Assembly: GCA_037447655.1 (NCBI GenBank)
Contig: JBBHKE010000790.1
Coordinates: 204,698 to 249,793, forward strand
Length of the DNA: 45,096 bases
Source: Zygnema cylindricum
Taxonomy: Eukaryota > Streptophyta > Zygnematophyceae > Zygnematales > Zygnemataceae
Direction: 5' to 3'
Under the pieces are notes generated by a model that saw only the letters and a program-made list of their open reading frames with translations, did not search any database and was not told the origin of the DNA. The number at the start of each line of letters is the position of its first letter. Position 1 is the stretch's first letter. Below are positions 10,381 to 22,062 of the stretch, in pieces. The translations under genes were made by a program, and so were the position numbers.

Positions 10381-11530
10381 TTAATGGTAAATAGCCCTTG
10401 ATTTCGGGGACTTGAGACTGGAAAAGGCGAGTGCATGCTTGAGTACCCATGTGATCGAATTCAGATCCATACTTTGCCCAATTAGGCTGCACCTTTGAAG
10501 GTCTAAAATACTTGGTGCTGTTGTGGTGCCTTTATGAAATCCCATTGCTTCTTCCCGTTTTGCAATCGTTGGTGTTGTCCAGATCCCCGCCTTACTGTCA
10601 AAAATCATTCCCGCAGCTCCTTTTCGATAAGCGTGACTGTTAGGAAAAGAAACCAAAGTCAGGAGTGCTCCCCGTGGTAATCCCGGTTTGTTGCACCGAA
10701 AGAAAGGAGAGCGATGTGGTCGCGTCACAGTGGTGGCCATGCTGCCTTCCCCAAGTATTTGGTGCACCGAATTTTGCGGGTCGGGAATATGTGTGTCCAA
10801 CAGTTGTCGGGAAAATCCAAGGAAGCTCCTAAAATCCAGGTGACGTGATTCCAGCTGTCCGAAACCTGATCCCATCTGTGCGGCATCGAAAAACCAAGGA
10901 AGCTCCTAAAATCCAGGTGACGTGATTCCAGCTGTCAGCAACCTGTTTTTTTTTATCATCTCCTGGGTGGACATTTTCCTGAACGTACCCCACCGGTGTG
11001 TCTTGGAGCTGTTGAAGCCACGTGATTAATTCGATCATCCAGTAAAATGTTCTACTTTTGCTGTCTCGACGCCTTTTTCTTTGTCCTGCTAGGGAGTATC
11101 CCTGACAAGGCCAGCTTGCCAACACCAAATCCACTCTTCCCAAACTGGCTAGATGGGTCGCAGTGATGTTTTCTACATTTTCGAGAAGACTTCGATGTGC
11201 TTTGGAAAAGGCGGTCACCGGTAGCTGTTGAGGATATAGGTGATGAAGTTGATGGAGGCGATGTTCTTTGACAGCTCCAGCCTTAGGTGATATTTCCAGG
11301 GCTGCGTATGACTCCACCAGGTATTCTGTTTTCAAAACCGCTTCCAAATCGGAACTAATTCCCGAAAATAGAGATAAAATACGCAGTCCGGAATCAAAGA
11401 CTGCCAATGACACCACTTGTCGATTGAACTCCTCGTTACCGAACTTGGGTTTGGAAACATTAGACAGTGGTGTAGAAACGACTTCCTTTAATGTTAAGGC
11501 CAAAAATGCCTTATCCACTGCTCGCTAGAG
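10381..11530 (-). pseudogene. Element H: C-5 cytosine DNA methyltransferase domain (broken)
   Basis: The enzyme would transfer a methyl group from S-adenosylmethionine to C5 of cytosine in DNA. Motif I, LRILSLFSGISSDLEAVLK, binds the cofactor. Motif IV, DLVLASWPCQGYSLAGQ, retains the catalytic Pro-Cys-Gln. Motif VI is QENVHPG with its ENV triad. These lie in one frame down to about 10830. The C-terminal half continues in another frame (10875-10381) with an RGALLTLVSFPNSHAYR block and a terminal SLIGQSMDLNSITW segment equivalent to motif X. A 77-bp tandem duplication at 10817-10970 and other indels separate the two halves. The N-terminal half is in frame with the retropepsin upstream (11911-11696), interrupted only by stop codons at 11696 and near 11597 and 11528. 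This is a retroelement-borne DNMT; I cannot place it in a DNMT subfamily without a tree. Confidence 0.88.
10817..10970. repeat. 77-bp tandem duplication inside the methyltransferase
   Basis: CCAAGGAAGCTCCTAAAATC and the following bases to CTGTC occur at 10817-10859 and again at 10894-10936, a period of 77; weaker similarity continues to ACCTG. Since 77 is not a multiple of three, the duplication changes the reading frame within the segment between motifs VI and VIII and helps split the methyltransferase into two frames. Confidence 0.88.
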
Positions 11531-11695
11531 TTTTGCTACCTGCAATAATCTCTCTTTATACTCTTCTACCCACCGCTTGGAAATTGGGAATTGCTAGATT
11601 TCTTTGGCGATATCTATAGAACTGTCAAACATTTCCGTCGGAGATGAAGTAGTGTACACCGGGTAGCAACCAAACACTGGGACATTTGTCTTTTC

Positions 11696-13118
11696 TCAGA
11701 TCCATAAATCCAAAGGAACCACCACTTTGGTTCTTTCTGAATTTCCGGGGTCCCGAACGGTACATTGTTCCTTCCACATGCTCAAACTCATATTGAGCCG
11801 GGTCTTATTGGCCATTCCCAACAAAATTTCGAATTGAGTCCCTTCCACCACCAAAAAGGGAAGCTCAATTTTCACCCGTAGGCCTCCGTCATCAGAAAAC
11901 TCGATTTCCATGGCCTTTTTTTATTCCATGAACTAGTTGACTGCCGCTGCTTACGATGCTTAAGCAGATATTGCTTGGGCAGATTTCGGGCCGGAGTTTC
12001 TCGAGCATTTTCTGCAAAGCGGAGGTGGTGATGAGATTGGGGAGCGCTCCGGTGTCGACCATAGCGTCCTGGTATCCCCCGTACCCGTTGAGCTTGAGGT
12101 TTTCTGTTCGGTTCAGTATAAGAGCCACTGATAAGGCTTTGTAGTCCCTATCCACTATAGGAATTTTCGGATCTGTGGACAAAAAGATTGCGGTTGGCGG
12201 AGTGGTCCTGTCGACTCCTCCTTTTCCAGAGTGGATCTCCTCTCCCAATGCATGAATGAGGATTTCTTGGGGCATGTTGTGGGAGGATGCTAGAGTCTTC
12301 ACATGTGTGAGGGCATATGGCATGAGGTGCCGGACTCGCATGACAGCCGGTTTGGAGGAAGGAAGGGTTGCTTTCGGTTAAGATAGGGATGAGTTCGGTT
12401 CCTTTAGATCCTGATCTTGTTCTTCTTTCTCACTCTCGGAGTCCGAATTTGGAATTGGAGGTGTTTGGCGAGTTTCATTCTCCGGGCGTTCTGCCATATA
12501 TTTCTCAAACCAATCCTGATTGTCCTTTTTCTCTCGTTCTAGTGACTCCTTCTCTCGCTGATGTTTCTTGTTCTTGTAATTTTTGAAACAGGGAGGCAAT
12601 TTAGGTTTGGGAGGAAGAGAAAGTGGGTGATTGGGTTTGATTCCTAAGCCGATGTCCCAGTTCAACATTACTGCCCTTGGAGTAAATGACAAGGGCCTTG
12701 TAGCTTTCCGGTTGTGATACCTCTGATCCATTTTCTGCATGTCTTGTCTTTGCATCGAGGTGGAATTGCGGAGTTGGCGGCAGCTGTCTCCCACCCAAAC
12801 ATTCCAAGCTCCAGACAAGAAGGTTTGGGCATGGTTGACATTTAGGGGTTCCAAATCCAAGCCCAATAAGTCGTCATTATTGGCACCCGCTGTGCCTTGA
12901 AGCTCAAGCTCCGCGAGCTTCTGTAACAACTCATCTTTCTACTTTTGGAGTCGTTGTGCTGTTGTGAGAGGAGCAAGCCAGGAAGAAGATCCTTGCCGGA
13001 GGGCAACCAACTCTGTAGCCATTGCGGCCAGCTGCTGACTGTGCTGCTGTATGTTGATCTTTGGCGTAAGCCTGGCCGGAGCAGCCGAGGCTCGCTCAGG
13101 TCTCTCCTGCGTGGACAT
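11696..13118 (-). pseudogene. Element H: coiled segment plus retropepsin-type aspartic protease
   Basis: From a Met at 13118 a single minus-strand frame runs through a Gln-rich helical stretch, a K/E-rich charged region (near 12450-12600) and the protease. It is broken by TAG near 12942, TAA at 12378 and a frameshift in a T run near 11917. The protease has the active-site motif MVDTGALPNLIT at about 12060-12025 and the later FEILLGM strand at about 11840. It would cleave the Gag-Pol polyprotein in the assembling particle. After 11911 the frame passes into the methyltransferase without a net shift, which implies a protease-methyltransferase polyprotein. Confidence 0.82.
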
Positions 13119-13159
13119 AAGTTGGCGCCCCCAATGGTAAAAAATTTAGAGTGGGAGAG

Positions 13160-16100
13160 GGTTAACGACTGTTTCTCCTTCTCCAGTAAACAAAGCAAAT
13201 TGCATCATTTCCTTGGGTACTCCATTTTTTTGGAAACATTGCCCTTCTTTGTGCCATTGAAATCCACAAGCTTCGCACTTGGCGCCCTCGGTGGTATATT
13301 TACTCCGCATCTTCTTGGAGATTTGAGCGTCATCAAACTTTGGAAGTTTGATATGCCGCTACTGAGATTGGGACATCTTAGAGGTTTTCATCCGTGGAGT
13401 GGGACGGTAAGTATCCTTGGTTAGCGGGGCCTTGTCCTCTCCCCTCCCTCCCTTGAGTCTTTCTTCCTCTTTCAAGGTCCTTTCTGCACGTTTTTTTTCC
13501 CATTCTTTTAGCTTCAAGGCCTGCTCCGGTTTAAGTTTCCGTGTGCAGTGCTTCCACCCATGACCAGATTGTTGACCATTTAGGCAATTCTAAAGGAAAA
13601 CTCTGTCGTCTGCTCCCATTGCCGGTTCTGGACCCGCTGTCAGCTAGTTGCTTCCCTTCAAGCTTCCACAAATCTTGAAGTTCAACCTTTTCCTCCTTGC
13701 TCAAAGAGGTCTCCCCGACGAATCCTGCCAAATTTGTGCGGGCCTTGCCGGTCACGGCCTTCTCCCTTGCCTCACTGTGGACGAAGTGATCGTAACAATT
13801 TCATTACCACTAGCGAAATGTCCTTAGTGGAGGGATTAATGTCCTGAATTGCCTGTCTGGCAATCCAGTTATCTAGAGTAGAGTGCCTTGTCGGTCCGAA
13901 TGAATTATGGACAGCGATAAAGTATTTAGTTGCCATTGTCGTAACAATTTTATTACCGCCAACGAAATGTCCTTGGTGGAGGGAATAATGTCCTGAATTG
14001 CCTGCCCGGCAATCGAGTTATCGAGAGTAGTCTGCCTTGTCGGTCCGAATGAATTACGGACAGCGATAAAGTATTTAGTTGCCATTGCCGAAAGGTTAAT
14101 TGTGGACAATTTTGATTTCTGACAAAGACTTGTTAGTCGGTTGAAGAGAGTCTAGGGAGTCTCGATCTTCAAGCATCTAAATTCTGTGAGTTCCTTGATT
14201 GCTGACTCGTATCTCTCTGTGTAGAGGAGTCTCCAGATTTTTAGCAGAGTGGTAAAAGGGTTGGGATTAGCAACCATGCGCGTTGCTGCCTGAGCTGCCT
14301 GAATGGCTTGCAGCTGGTTAACATAGGCACTTCCTTGTGCCTAAAGTTTCATGTCTTGTGTGAAGGTAGCGGTTACAAGGGTTGCAGCCGCTGCCGCTAA
14401 GTCAGCCTCCGCTTGTAGGACTGCCGCAGCAAGGGTTGGATCGGAGATCTTGATGTTAGGAGCCATCAAAAGATGATAATGCTCCTTGTAATCTGTCAAC
14501 GCCCCTTCATAAAGGTAGTTGACCATTATGGGGAAGAGGGTTGTCTCAAAGTCATCTGGAATGGCTCCTCCCCTGTACTTATTGCTTTTGGATTGTGTGA
14601 AAATTTCCAGAACAACTCGAAGTTCGAAAATGCGATCCTGGAGCTATCTCTTGTAAATATCCGGATGTCCCCCATTTTCTTTTCTTCCTCTACAGAATTG
14701 GTGAAATGTGAAGAGGACGGTCCGCTTGGAATGACAAATTGAGCTGGGGAGATGACTTTTGTATCCTCTTCCTCGAGAGCAGAACCGTGTCCTCCTCCGG
14801 AAGCAGCAGTTGCTCTGATAGGTGTGGATCCTCCTCCCAAAGAGGAAGTACCAATGCCGGAAAGGATCGTCGGAGGAAGGATATTCCCCACTACTCTATA
14901 TCTAAGAGAGTATTGTTCTTCCCTTAAAACTTGCTCCACCGATGGTATGTGGAGGCGAGGTCGGGTCAAAGGAGGTCATTGGATAATGGGTGGTGGCGGA
15001 GACAAAAACGAAGACTTTTGGGACCATGTTGGATAAAATGTCTGTTTCCTGGTTAGCCTCCTGGATGTCTCGGGAGGTGGAGTTGCGGAACTGGTGGAAG
15101 AGGAACGCCTGTGAGGCGGTGAGTAAGCGGGGACTTTATGCTTGTACGGTAAAATTGGCAGATCCGGTGACCCACGGACTGCTGAAGCGGGAGAAAAGGA
15201 TGAAGAGGGAGAGGAGACGGGAACGTCCCGAGGCTTTGTTGTAGGACCCGGAGAGTGAGAAGATGGACGAGGAGGAGAAGATGGGAGATCTTGGGATATT
15301 CCGGGAGATGTTGATGGGGGTGTGGACGAGCTCAAGGGAATGTGAATTCTCTCGTCTGGTCGTAACTCCACCAACGCCTCCACCGCGGAAGCAACCTCCA
15401 CCAAGACAAAGATAGGCCCTTCTTCGAGATGAGAAGCAGACTCAGAAGGTAAATTTGCACCCAAACCCTTCTTGTTAGGTCCTGTGGTTTCCTCCTTTCC
15501 CGCTGAAGAGGAGATTCTGGTATAGATCGCGGTGAAGTCCTTAGAGACTGAGTCAAAAGCGGAGTTGCCTTCCCCTGGGGTGGTCCTCCCGTAGAGGGAC
15601 TGTCCTCTGAGGAGAAGCTTCGTGTCCACTAAGAATTCCTCCTGCCCTCCGTCTAGCCTCTCGAATGAGAAGCAGTTCTTGTTCAAGTGCCTCCTTCCTT
15701 TCCCATTCAAGAGCCTCTCAGTCTATGGTGACGCGTCTGACACTCGCCGTAGCCTCACTCTGCGATTGCAGAATATCAACAAGTTTCTGGGTGCTGCTCA
15801 CCACACCCGAGAGATCCGCAATCCCCGATCGCGGTACCTCGGGGTTGGTGGGTCTAGAACGCCCCAACCCGTCTGAAGGTTGAACAACTGGCGCTAGGGG
15901 AGATAGGGAGGTCCGAGAGATTGAGGCCGAAGGGAAAAACGACTCCTCTTTAGGTCGTGGAGCGAACCTGCCCCTGGTGTCTCAATGATCGAACCGATGC
16001 ACTCTCTTGGGCTCTGGTAACCCCCGCTGGCTGATCCCTTCTCCGGCTCGGGCCCGCGATGTCGCCCTGCCCTTGGATGTTCTGCTGGTTACAGTGTCAA

Positions 16101-16776
16101 GAGATTGGGTGGGCTACAGTCTTGAAGTTGAGGGCATCCCTCGTCGCACCCGGACTGATGTCGAAGGGCCGCTCTTTGACGAACTACTCAATATCTCAAC
16201 GACACCTCCCATTAGGGGTATGATCCTGGCTCTATTGGTTCTGGCTACCTGCTACACTAACTCCTTCTTAACCTTCAACTCATGGAGCTTGTGAACGGCT
16301 AAGATTTCTTTTCGACCTGGCCGGGTAGGATCTGCTAGTATTTACGGATCCATGTACATTTCAGCTGTCGAGGCCTTAGATCTGGTAGAGTGCCCGACCT
16401 CGGGAGGGTGACCAAGGACTGCTTACTTATGAGCTAGACCCTTCTTACGTGATTTGGGAGATATCTCCGCGGCATGAACCTTGGAAGCCTCGGACAATGT
16501 AGGGAAATTTTCGGGAGAAAAGACAGGCTGAGGTGGGGGAGTCTGTTGCCTCTCAGGCTGCCTTGGGGAAGTCTCAGCCGTTACGGCCAGAGGCATCATT
16601 CCCTTAAAAAACCGCTCTATGGTTAAAGGAGAGGAAAAGGAGATTGATTCCTCGGTCACTTGTGACTCTTCCTCTGGTACAAACGTATCCTTACTACCCT
16701 GCCCCTCAGATCCGATTTCCGGAACCACTTTTTCTTGAGCTTCTCCCCCTCCCATGGAGTGATGATTGATGGACAA
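13160..16776 (-). pseudogene. Element H: gag polyprotein with CCHC zinc knuckle (broken)
   Basis: Minus-strand pieces of one structural protein are spread over several frames. A Pro/Ser/Glu-rich N-terminal region starts from Met at 16776 and continues at 15710-14976. Core segments follow at 14969-14341, including FSNFELFWKF and Ala-rich helices, and at 14109-13531. A Lys/Glu-rich helix lies near 13520-13400. A zinc knuckle, CEACGFQWHKEGQC, is encoded at 13277-13236 and fits C-x2-C-x4-H-x4-C. Gag forms the particle and the knuckle binds element RNA. The knuckle lies in the same frame as the protease region, separated by one TAA near 13160. A 149-bp duplication and several indels break the frame. 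Confidence 0.75.
13790..14087. repeat. 149-bp tandem duplication inside gag of element H
   Basis: Copy 1 (13790-13938) and copy 2 (13939-14087) both begin TCGTAACAATTT and end with TTTAGTTGCCATTG; they differ at roughly ten scattered positions. The length is not a multiple of three, so one copy shifts the gag frame. The accumulated differences show that the duplication is older than the 77-bp one in the methyltransferase. Confidence 0.9.
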
Positions 16777-16897
16777 AACTCATTGGACTATCGGTAACAA
16801 GAACCCTAACTCCTCCCAAGAAGATGAGGTTCTCTAAACTGAAGCTCATATCCCCTCTAAACTAGAAGAGACAGGTGGCTTTTGAGTTCTGTGCTTT

Positions 16898-17260
16898 GTC
16901 TACGGGAAGTCTATCGCAAGTGTTCCCCTCAAAACCCATTGTCTTGATCCAAAGGGTTTAAGTTTACTCTGGAACGGTCACTCCAAAGCAAAGAGAACTC
17001 CAAACGAATACACAAATGCACTACCACGTAGATATATATAAATAAATATGATTGACTTTCCAGATTTAACAATATCACCTTCCTCCAGAAAAGAGAATAA
17101 TAGATAAAAAATGTGAAATGTAGCAAAGAAAGCTTAACATACCCCAGCAATCAACGATGACAATTAGAAAAAGGCAACCCCTCTCGCGATAGTATCGTCA
17201 AAAGGTATGGTACTCTTGCAACCTTTAATGTCCGTAGCTCAAAACCGACCAAACTCTTCA
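16898..17260 (-). repeat. Element H LTR-like direct repeat, upstream (5') copy
   Basis: This is the partner of 9064-9425. It starts TGTCTACGGGAAGTCTATCG and ends CTCTTCA. The gag start lies about 120 bases away at 16776 on the minus strand, the expected position just inside a 5' LTR. The bases next to the repeat end (16897 downward) do not show a TGG-type primer-binding site. From 17261 to 18074 I see no gene; the true LTR may extend into this stretch. Confidence 0.75.
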
Positions 17261-18074
17261 TGGTTCCAAACAACAAAAAGTCCAAAATCACCCAAAAGTA
17301 AGAGAGTGCCAACTACCCGCCCGGACTGTGATTTCCACAAAAGGCAGATCCAAATCCAAGATGGCAATAGAGTCGAAACAACACAAAGATTCTCCAAAAG
17401 AAGGTTTGTTGGAATTTTTGAGGGTTTTCACAGGAGACAATACTGAAAAGCAACTTGTCTCCTCTGACCCTAAGTGCCTTATACATCAAATTTTGTCAAA
17501 ATTGCAGGTCCAAAAGTCAAAGCTACGCCATTAACCAATGAGCGGCAAGCAAGTGTAATGGAACCGACATGAGACAAAATAATTCGTACTATACTCGGGG
17601 CAAAAAGTTTTGCTCCGGACTGCGGCTAGATCTGCGGCCGGAAGTAATTATTTGGTCCACAATTATAAGACAAAGTCATGAAAAAAAAAAAAAAACTTGC
17701 CAGACTTTGACCTAATGAATTAATGGGCCAAAAGTCAGCTGAGACTGAACTAAATTCCTACTTACGGCTACCAGTATGATCTAAATGCAAATCCGGAAAG
17801 TTACGTGGCAATCCACAATGTACCCCACACAGGGGCTGGTGGCAAATGGTTCCCTATAACGGAATTGCAATCTTTGAGACGGTAGAACTTCGTCGTCCGG
17901 CCTCCGTTAGGCGCCAAATAAAGTGCGTTCCGTTTAGTTTAGGAAATACAAGGATCTCGTCTGGCTTGGTGCACTCACTCCTCTGTACTCTGAAGACCAT
18001 ACAGGGTAAAAAGGGCCCGAAAATCCTTGGTGATATAAAGATATGCCTGAAATGCACATGAGCTTGACATCAAT

Positions 18075-19015
18075 TCAATATCCTAACAAATACCTAGTCC
18101 TTAGTGCTTGCTTTAGACCGTACAATGACTTTTGCAGCCGCCATACCTTCCCCTCTTTCGACACTACCCCTTTCGGAACTTTCATATAAACCTCCTCCTC
18201 TAAGTCACCATTTAAGAACGCCGTCTCTACGTCCATTTGGTGAATGTGCTTCTTGCCGGCAGCGGCAATAGCAATAATCATCCTCAATGAATCAAACTTA
18301 ACAACCGGTGCATATGTCTCCGTATAATCTATCCCTTCCCTTTGTTGAAAAGCTCTTGCAAACTAGCCGAGCCTTATGTTTTACTACTTCCCCCGATGCG
18401 CTAGTTTTAGTTTTAAAAATCCACTTCGCATCAATAGCCTTTTTACCCTCCGGTAGGCTTACCTCCACAAATGTTTGGTTGTCGATAAAAGATTGAAGTT
18501 CTCTTTCCCACGCCGGTTTCCAATGCGTCTCCCAATCGCATGATTTACGTGCTTCCATGTACGATTGCGGATCGCCCGACATATTATCGCATAATGATTG
18601 ATATAAGAGAAAATCATCCTCCCTCTCCCCCGAAATAAAATAATATGAATTCTCCACATTCCCCTTACCATCAAAAGAAAGACGAGCCGGTTTTTTACCC
18701 CTATTTTCACACATACTCCTCCTCGGCTCAAATTATTTTTCTTCCCTTGTCGGTTCCTCCTCAATAATATTCGGTCCACTTGATTTAGAAGACGAAGATT
18801 TCCTCGTGTCCGAAGGCATTCGGGAATTTTCGCTTCGCAAATCCCCACCAATGTTACCAAAATTTGCATTTTCCACAATTTAACCTTTCCCCCTTTTAAC
18901 ATTGGAGGTGGATTCCGACTCAATTTCAGAATCCAAACCCTCAATATCATTAAGATCATCAATTTCAAATTCCTCATGAAAATCAAGATTCGAATATCGC
19001 TTAGTTGATCGAGAG
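18075..19015 (-). pseudogene. Fragment of another copia element: acidic linker and N-terminal reverse transcriptase
   Basis: On the minus strand an acidic, Ser-rich linker (19000-18720) is followed by WERELQSFIDNQTFVEV, AIDAKWIFKTK and HKARLVCK. After a frameshift near 18350 come HIHQMDVETAFLNGDLEEE and SLYGLKQA. These are the conserved first blocks of copia reverse transcriptase. It belongs to a different lineage from A-E, since A has GCKWVFKLKLNPDN where this has DAKWIFKTK. It is truncated near 18085, before the YVDD box, and no LTR of its own is recognised. Confidence 0.88.
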
Positions 19016-21808
19016 ATTGTCATGCCGTATCACGTCGTCTTATTTTAACCGCATTTTAATCGCATATAAACGATCTGTAAAATTTACGCCACACTAATTT
19101 GTATTTTGGTATGTTTCGGTGGCGACAGGACCGTACAAATTATCGTTGACACCGTGAAACCCGCGGACAGTTTCTGTTCCTGTCCGCAAAGTCATCTGTC
19201 CGGGAATTTTGGCGAACCGACATACTTCGTCGGCCGGAATTTCCGCGACCAGTTTGGATCGATGTATGGACGATCGCGAACCGAAACATCAACTCCAAGT
19301 GATGTCGACGCCAGTGTGGATTCGAACGCGAATCTACGGCCACGAAGGATGCAGACGAATGGACCGTCCAGATGCGAACTGCACGCAGGACCATTTTAAG
19401 TCGTGGACCCTTGGAGGTCGCACGCATTCACATGTAGCGTAGGAAAGGTTTTTATCCGTAGGTTGTAGATTTTCTAACGTAAGGCACACGATTCTGGTCG
19501 CCTATTGGCCAGAATCCAAACTAACCGCAGGCAACTACATAGGACGCATGTAGTCGTAGTAAGGTAGACTCTCAGCTATAGACTTTGTACTTAGCGAATG
19601 TTAGGTGAATTATGTGCTCACAATTTCAAGAGCACAGGAAATCTCAATCTGGAAGATTTGACCTAAACTTTGAGTATTTTTCTTGTGAAATTGTCAAGAT
19701 AGTTTTAGTGACTACTTTTCTGATCATTGAGAGTTTTGTTGCTTAGCTCTTACTTTCTTTCTCTGTAAACCTGCCCTACAAATTAATCTACACGGCTCAT
19801 GCCGAAGCCTAACCGGTTTCCCTTCACTTCTTCTCGCGTCCTATCAAGTGGATTGCTGCTCGGTCTTCTTTCTCAGGCTGTCGCTGAACCCTGGATTGTT
19901 ATTTGACAGTTTTGGGTTTGCTTGTGTGGTTTACTACGTGATAGTGGATTGGAATTGGCTTACCTTTCCTTTGCTTATTTCATGGTCTAGCCAAATCTGG
20001 TTATCTCAGATTCGCTTGTTGTTTGCTGATTTCCAGCTTATGCGTGTTGAGATTAAGGTTAAGTTTTTATTAATTCAACTCTTGTAAGGAATACAAACTG
20101 ACCAAGGAGCCTAGTGGCTATCCGTTGGCTTAATATTTTTGTGCTCTTGAAATTGTTTCTTTTCATATTTTTCATCAATCTAAAATTGTTAAATTTTCTT
20201 ATTCCTATTTTCTACATTTTGACTCTCTAAGTCTTTCTATATTTTATGCAATTAAAATTGTCAGTTGTTCTCTATTTTCTTCAATTTAAATTTGACAATA
20301 TTTTTTTTTGTTTCTGCGATTTGATAGTAGATCCTTACATTTTGGAAATTTTAGCTAAGTTGTAATTGTTTGTTTGAAAAAAAAAAACTAAAGAAAAAAA
20401 AAATCTATAACTTGTTGCATTTTTAATAACTGTGTGCTTGTTAGTTGACATAATTATCTCATTGGCCAGTTTTTGGCTAAGAATATACTACACTAAGTTT
20501 TTTTTTTCTTGTTTAGCTCTTTGTTGATAGGAGGCACCGATTGTTCACATTATGACATACCTCACCAAGGAGTCGAGATAGTGGAGCTTATTCGTTTTTG
20601 GAAGCCTTGCAAAACTCTAGTTGGAGAGAACAACAATAGTTCACCCATGGCAATCACCAGATTGCTAAGAGTGGTTTGTAGTTTACGATGCCTTACGGGT
20701 GTAGATGCGTGTCAAGAAAGTTTGTTGATCATTTGGAGGGCACATGACTAGATTGGATTCAATCAGACCCAATTGTATTAAGCATCTGCAATGTCCACGC
20801 TTTCCATGCGTGCCATTTAGCCGTGAGTGGCTTTGTTTTTTTCTTGTTGTATGATTGGCGTGGAATTTTTTGGTTAGATCTGGCCGTTGGTGGCCTTAAA
20901 TATATCTATTTTCTTTCTGTGGAGCTTTAGATCTGCACCTCCGGGTTCTTATTTAGCAATATTTTGCCTTTATAGATCAGGCCCTTCAACCTTGCCCACT
21001 CATTTGCAAGGTAGAGGTTTCGGTTAAAGCGACTTCTTGATTAGATCTGGCCATTGTGGTCTTGCTAATGACTTTTTGAGATTGTTTCCTACGTGTGTGG
21101 CGTGAATTGGCATTTGGTGCATTTCGTATAGGGCGTATGTGTCTGTAAATTAGTTTCCATCTCGATCACTTTTATCCCTACTTATTGGGATAATTTTGAC
21201 TACTCCTCTGGATCCACACGTAGTGGTGGAACTTTTTGTTTGTCAAATTTCAATCAACCAAATTTACTGAATTCGATTTTGTTGACGTTAAGTCTTTTGG
21301 TTGAATCTAGAGTGTCCTCTACTCGTTCAGATTTAACCACCTTGTCATCTTTGTCATCCATTTTATCCACGCTATCTGTGGAAGAGGTTGATAACGAAGG
21401 GGAACATGTTTCGAATTTTCTTTCTTTCTGGTCTCCGTTAGTATCGATTCAGGTTTTAAATTCAACAAACCCATCTCCTTCGATGGCCTCCACATCAGAG
21501 GGCCCTTTCAGTAAACTTCAATTTTATTTTCCGGAATGAAGGATAATATGAGTTTATCTCATTTTCGAATGTTATTTGATAGTGAAATGGGAGATCTTGC
21601 TTTCCGTTATTAAGACAGATTCGACATGCGTGTCGCTTTTTCCCTTTTCGGGCGTTACTTTTGCGGTTCCGCCCTTACCTTATCGCATACTTGCGATGGC
21701 TAAATATTCCCTACAATTTGCTGGTACGCCTGAGGTCAAAGGTCAAGCATAAATCCCTTATCAAGCTGCTATTCGCGAGGTCTTAGATGTACACTGCAAT
21801 GTTCTTTA
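19016..21808. other. 2.8-kb region with no recognised gene
   Basis: This stretch is AT-rich, especially 20100-20500. Short open frames exist at 19106-19399, 19848-20087, 20509-20751 and 21240-21539 on the plus strand, but none has a recognisable domain. A perfect 16-bp inverted repeat is present (19621-19636 and 20140-20155). A pyrimidine-rich tract followed by TAG at about 20500-20516 resembles a 3' splice site, so a decayed intron-containing gene or a non-LTR element is possible. I cannot support either call. Confidence 0.5.
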
Positions 21809-21809
21809 C

Positions 21810-22062
21810 CTAGCCATCGGTGTGATTTTCTCATTCCTTTTGTCCGACATGGTGCTTTCTGCAACATCTTCCACCCCCTCTGCCCCTCCAGATCCTCCAG
21901 TGAACGGAGATACTCAAGCCCTGGTGGAACTCCTAATTTAGCAGATGGTCGACGCACACGACCACTCACAATGCCCCATAGTCATTTTTCAAACAATGCA
22001 CCCCTCATCATGGTTTCCCAATAAATGAACCATATTCCTTTAAAAATACGTACCCTAAAGGG
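21810..22062 (-). pseudogene. Truncated copia gag start beyond the shared LTR
   Basis: On the minus strand this corresponds to the first part of gag of element A (27312-27562), at roughly 89 percent identity by eye. It includes the region encoding SGRVRRPSAKLGVPPG. It follows the primer-binding site at 22063-22075 and is cut off at about 21809. So the LTR at 22076-23196 serves both as the 3' LTR of A and as the 5' LTR of a second, truncated element in the same direction. Confidence 0.85.

Larger units (their letters stand above)
9064..17260 (-). mobile_element. Element H: Ty3/gypsy-type LTR retroelement carrying a DNA methyltransferase (decayed)
   Basis: Two direct repeats of about 362 bp (9064-9425 and 16898-17260) bracket minus-strand remnants in this order: gag N-terminal part, gag core, CCHC knuckle, coiled segment, retropepsin, C-5 cytosine methyltransferase and the opening of a Ty3-type reverse transcriptase. 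The rest of reverse transcriptase, RNase H and integrase are missing, so the element is a deletion derivative. Frameshifts, nonsense codons and two internal tandem duplications (77 and 149 bp) disable it. I found no target duplication and no standard primer-binding site. The 9064-9425 copy may be a shortened LTR, because sequence right of it does not match that right of 17260. Confidence 0.8.

Noticed and set aside
16840-16900. Standard TGG-type primer-binding site for element H
   Set aside because: No clear complement of a tRNA 3' end lies beside the repeat; the GGCGCC near 13125 is within the gag-protease region and not next to an LTR.
19106-19442. Overlapping open frames on both strands
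   Set aside because: No known motif; frames on opposite strands of similar length suggest composition rather than coding.
20340-20751. Possible intron 3' end and exon
   Set aside because: A T-rich tract before TAG is suggestive, but the following open frame has no recognisable domain and no upstream exon can be shown.
21240-21539. Ser/Thr-rich open frame of 99 codons
   Set aside because: It might be the start of an unknown gag, but no motif supports this and no LTR or primer site is near.
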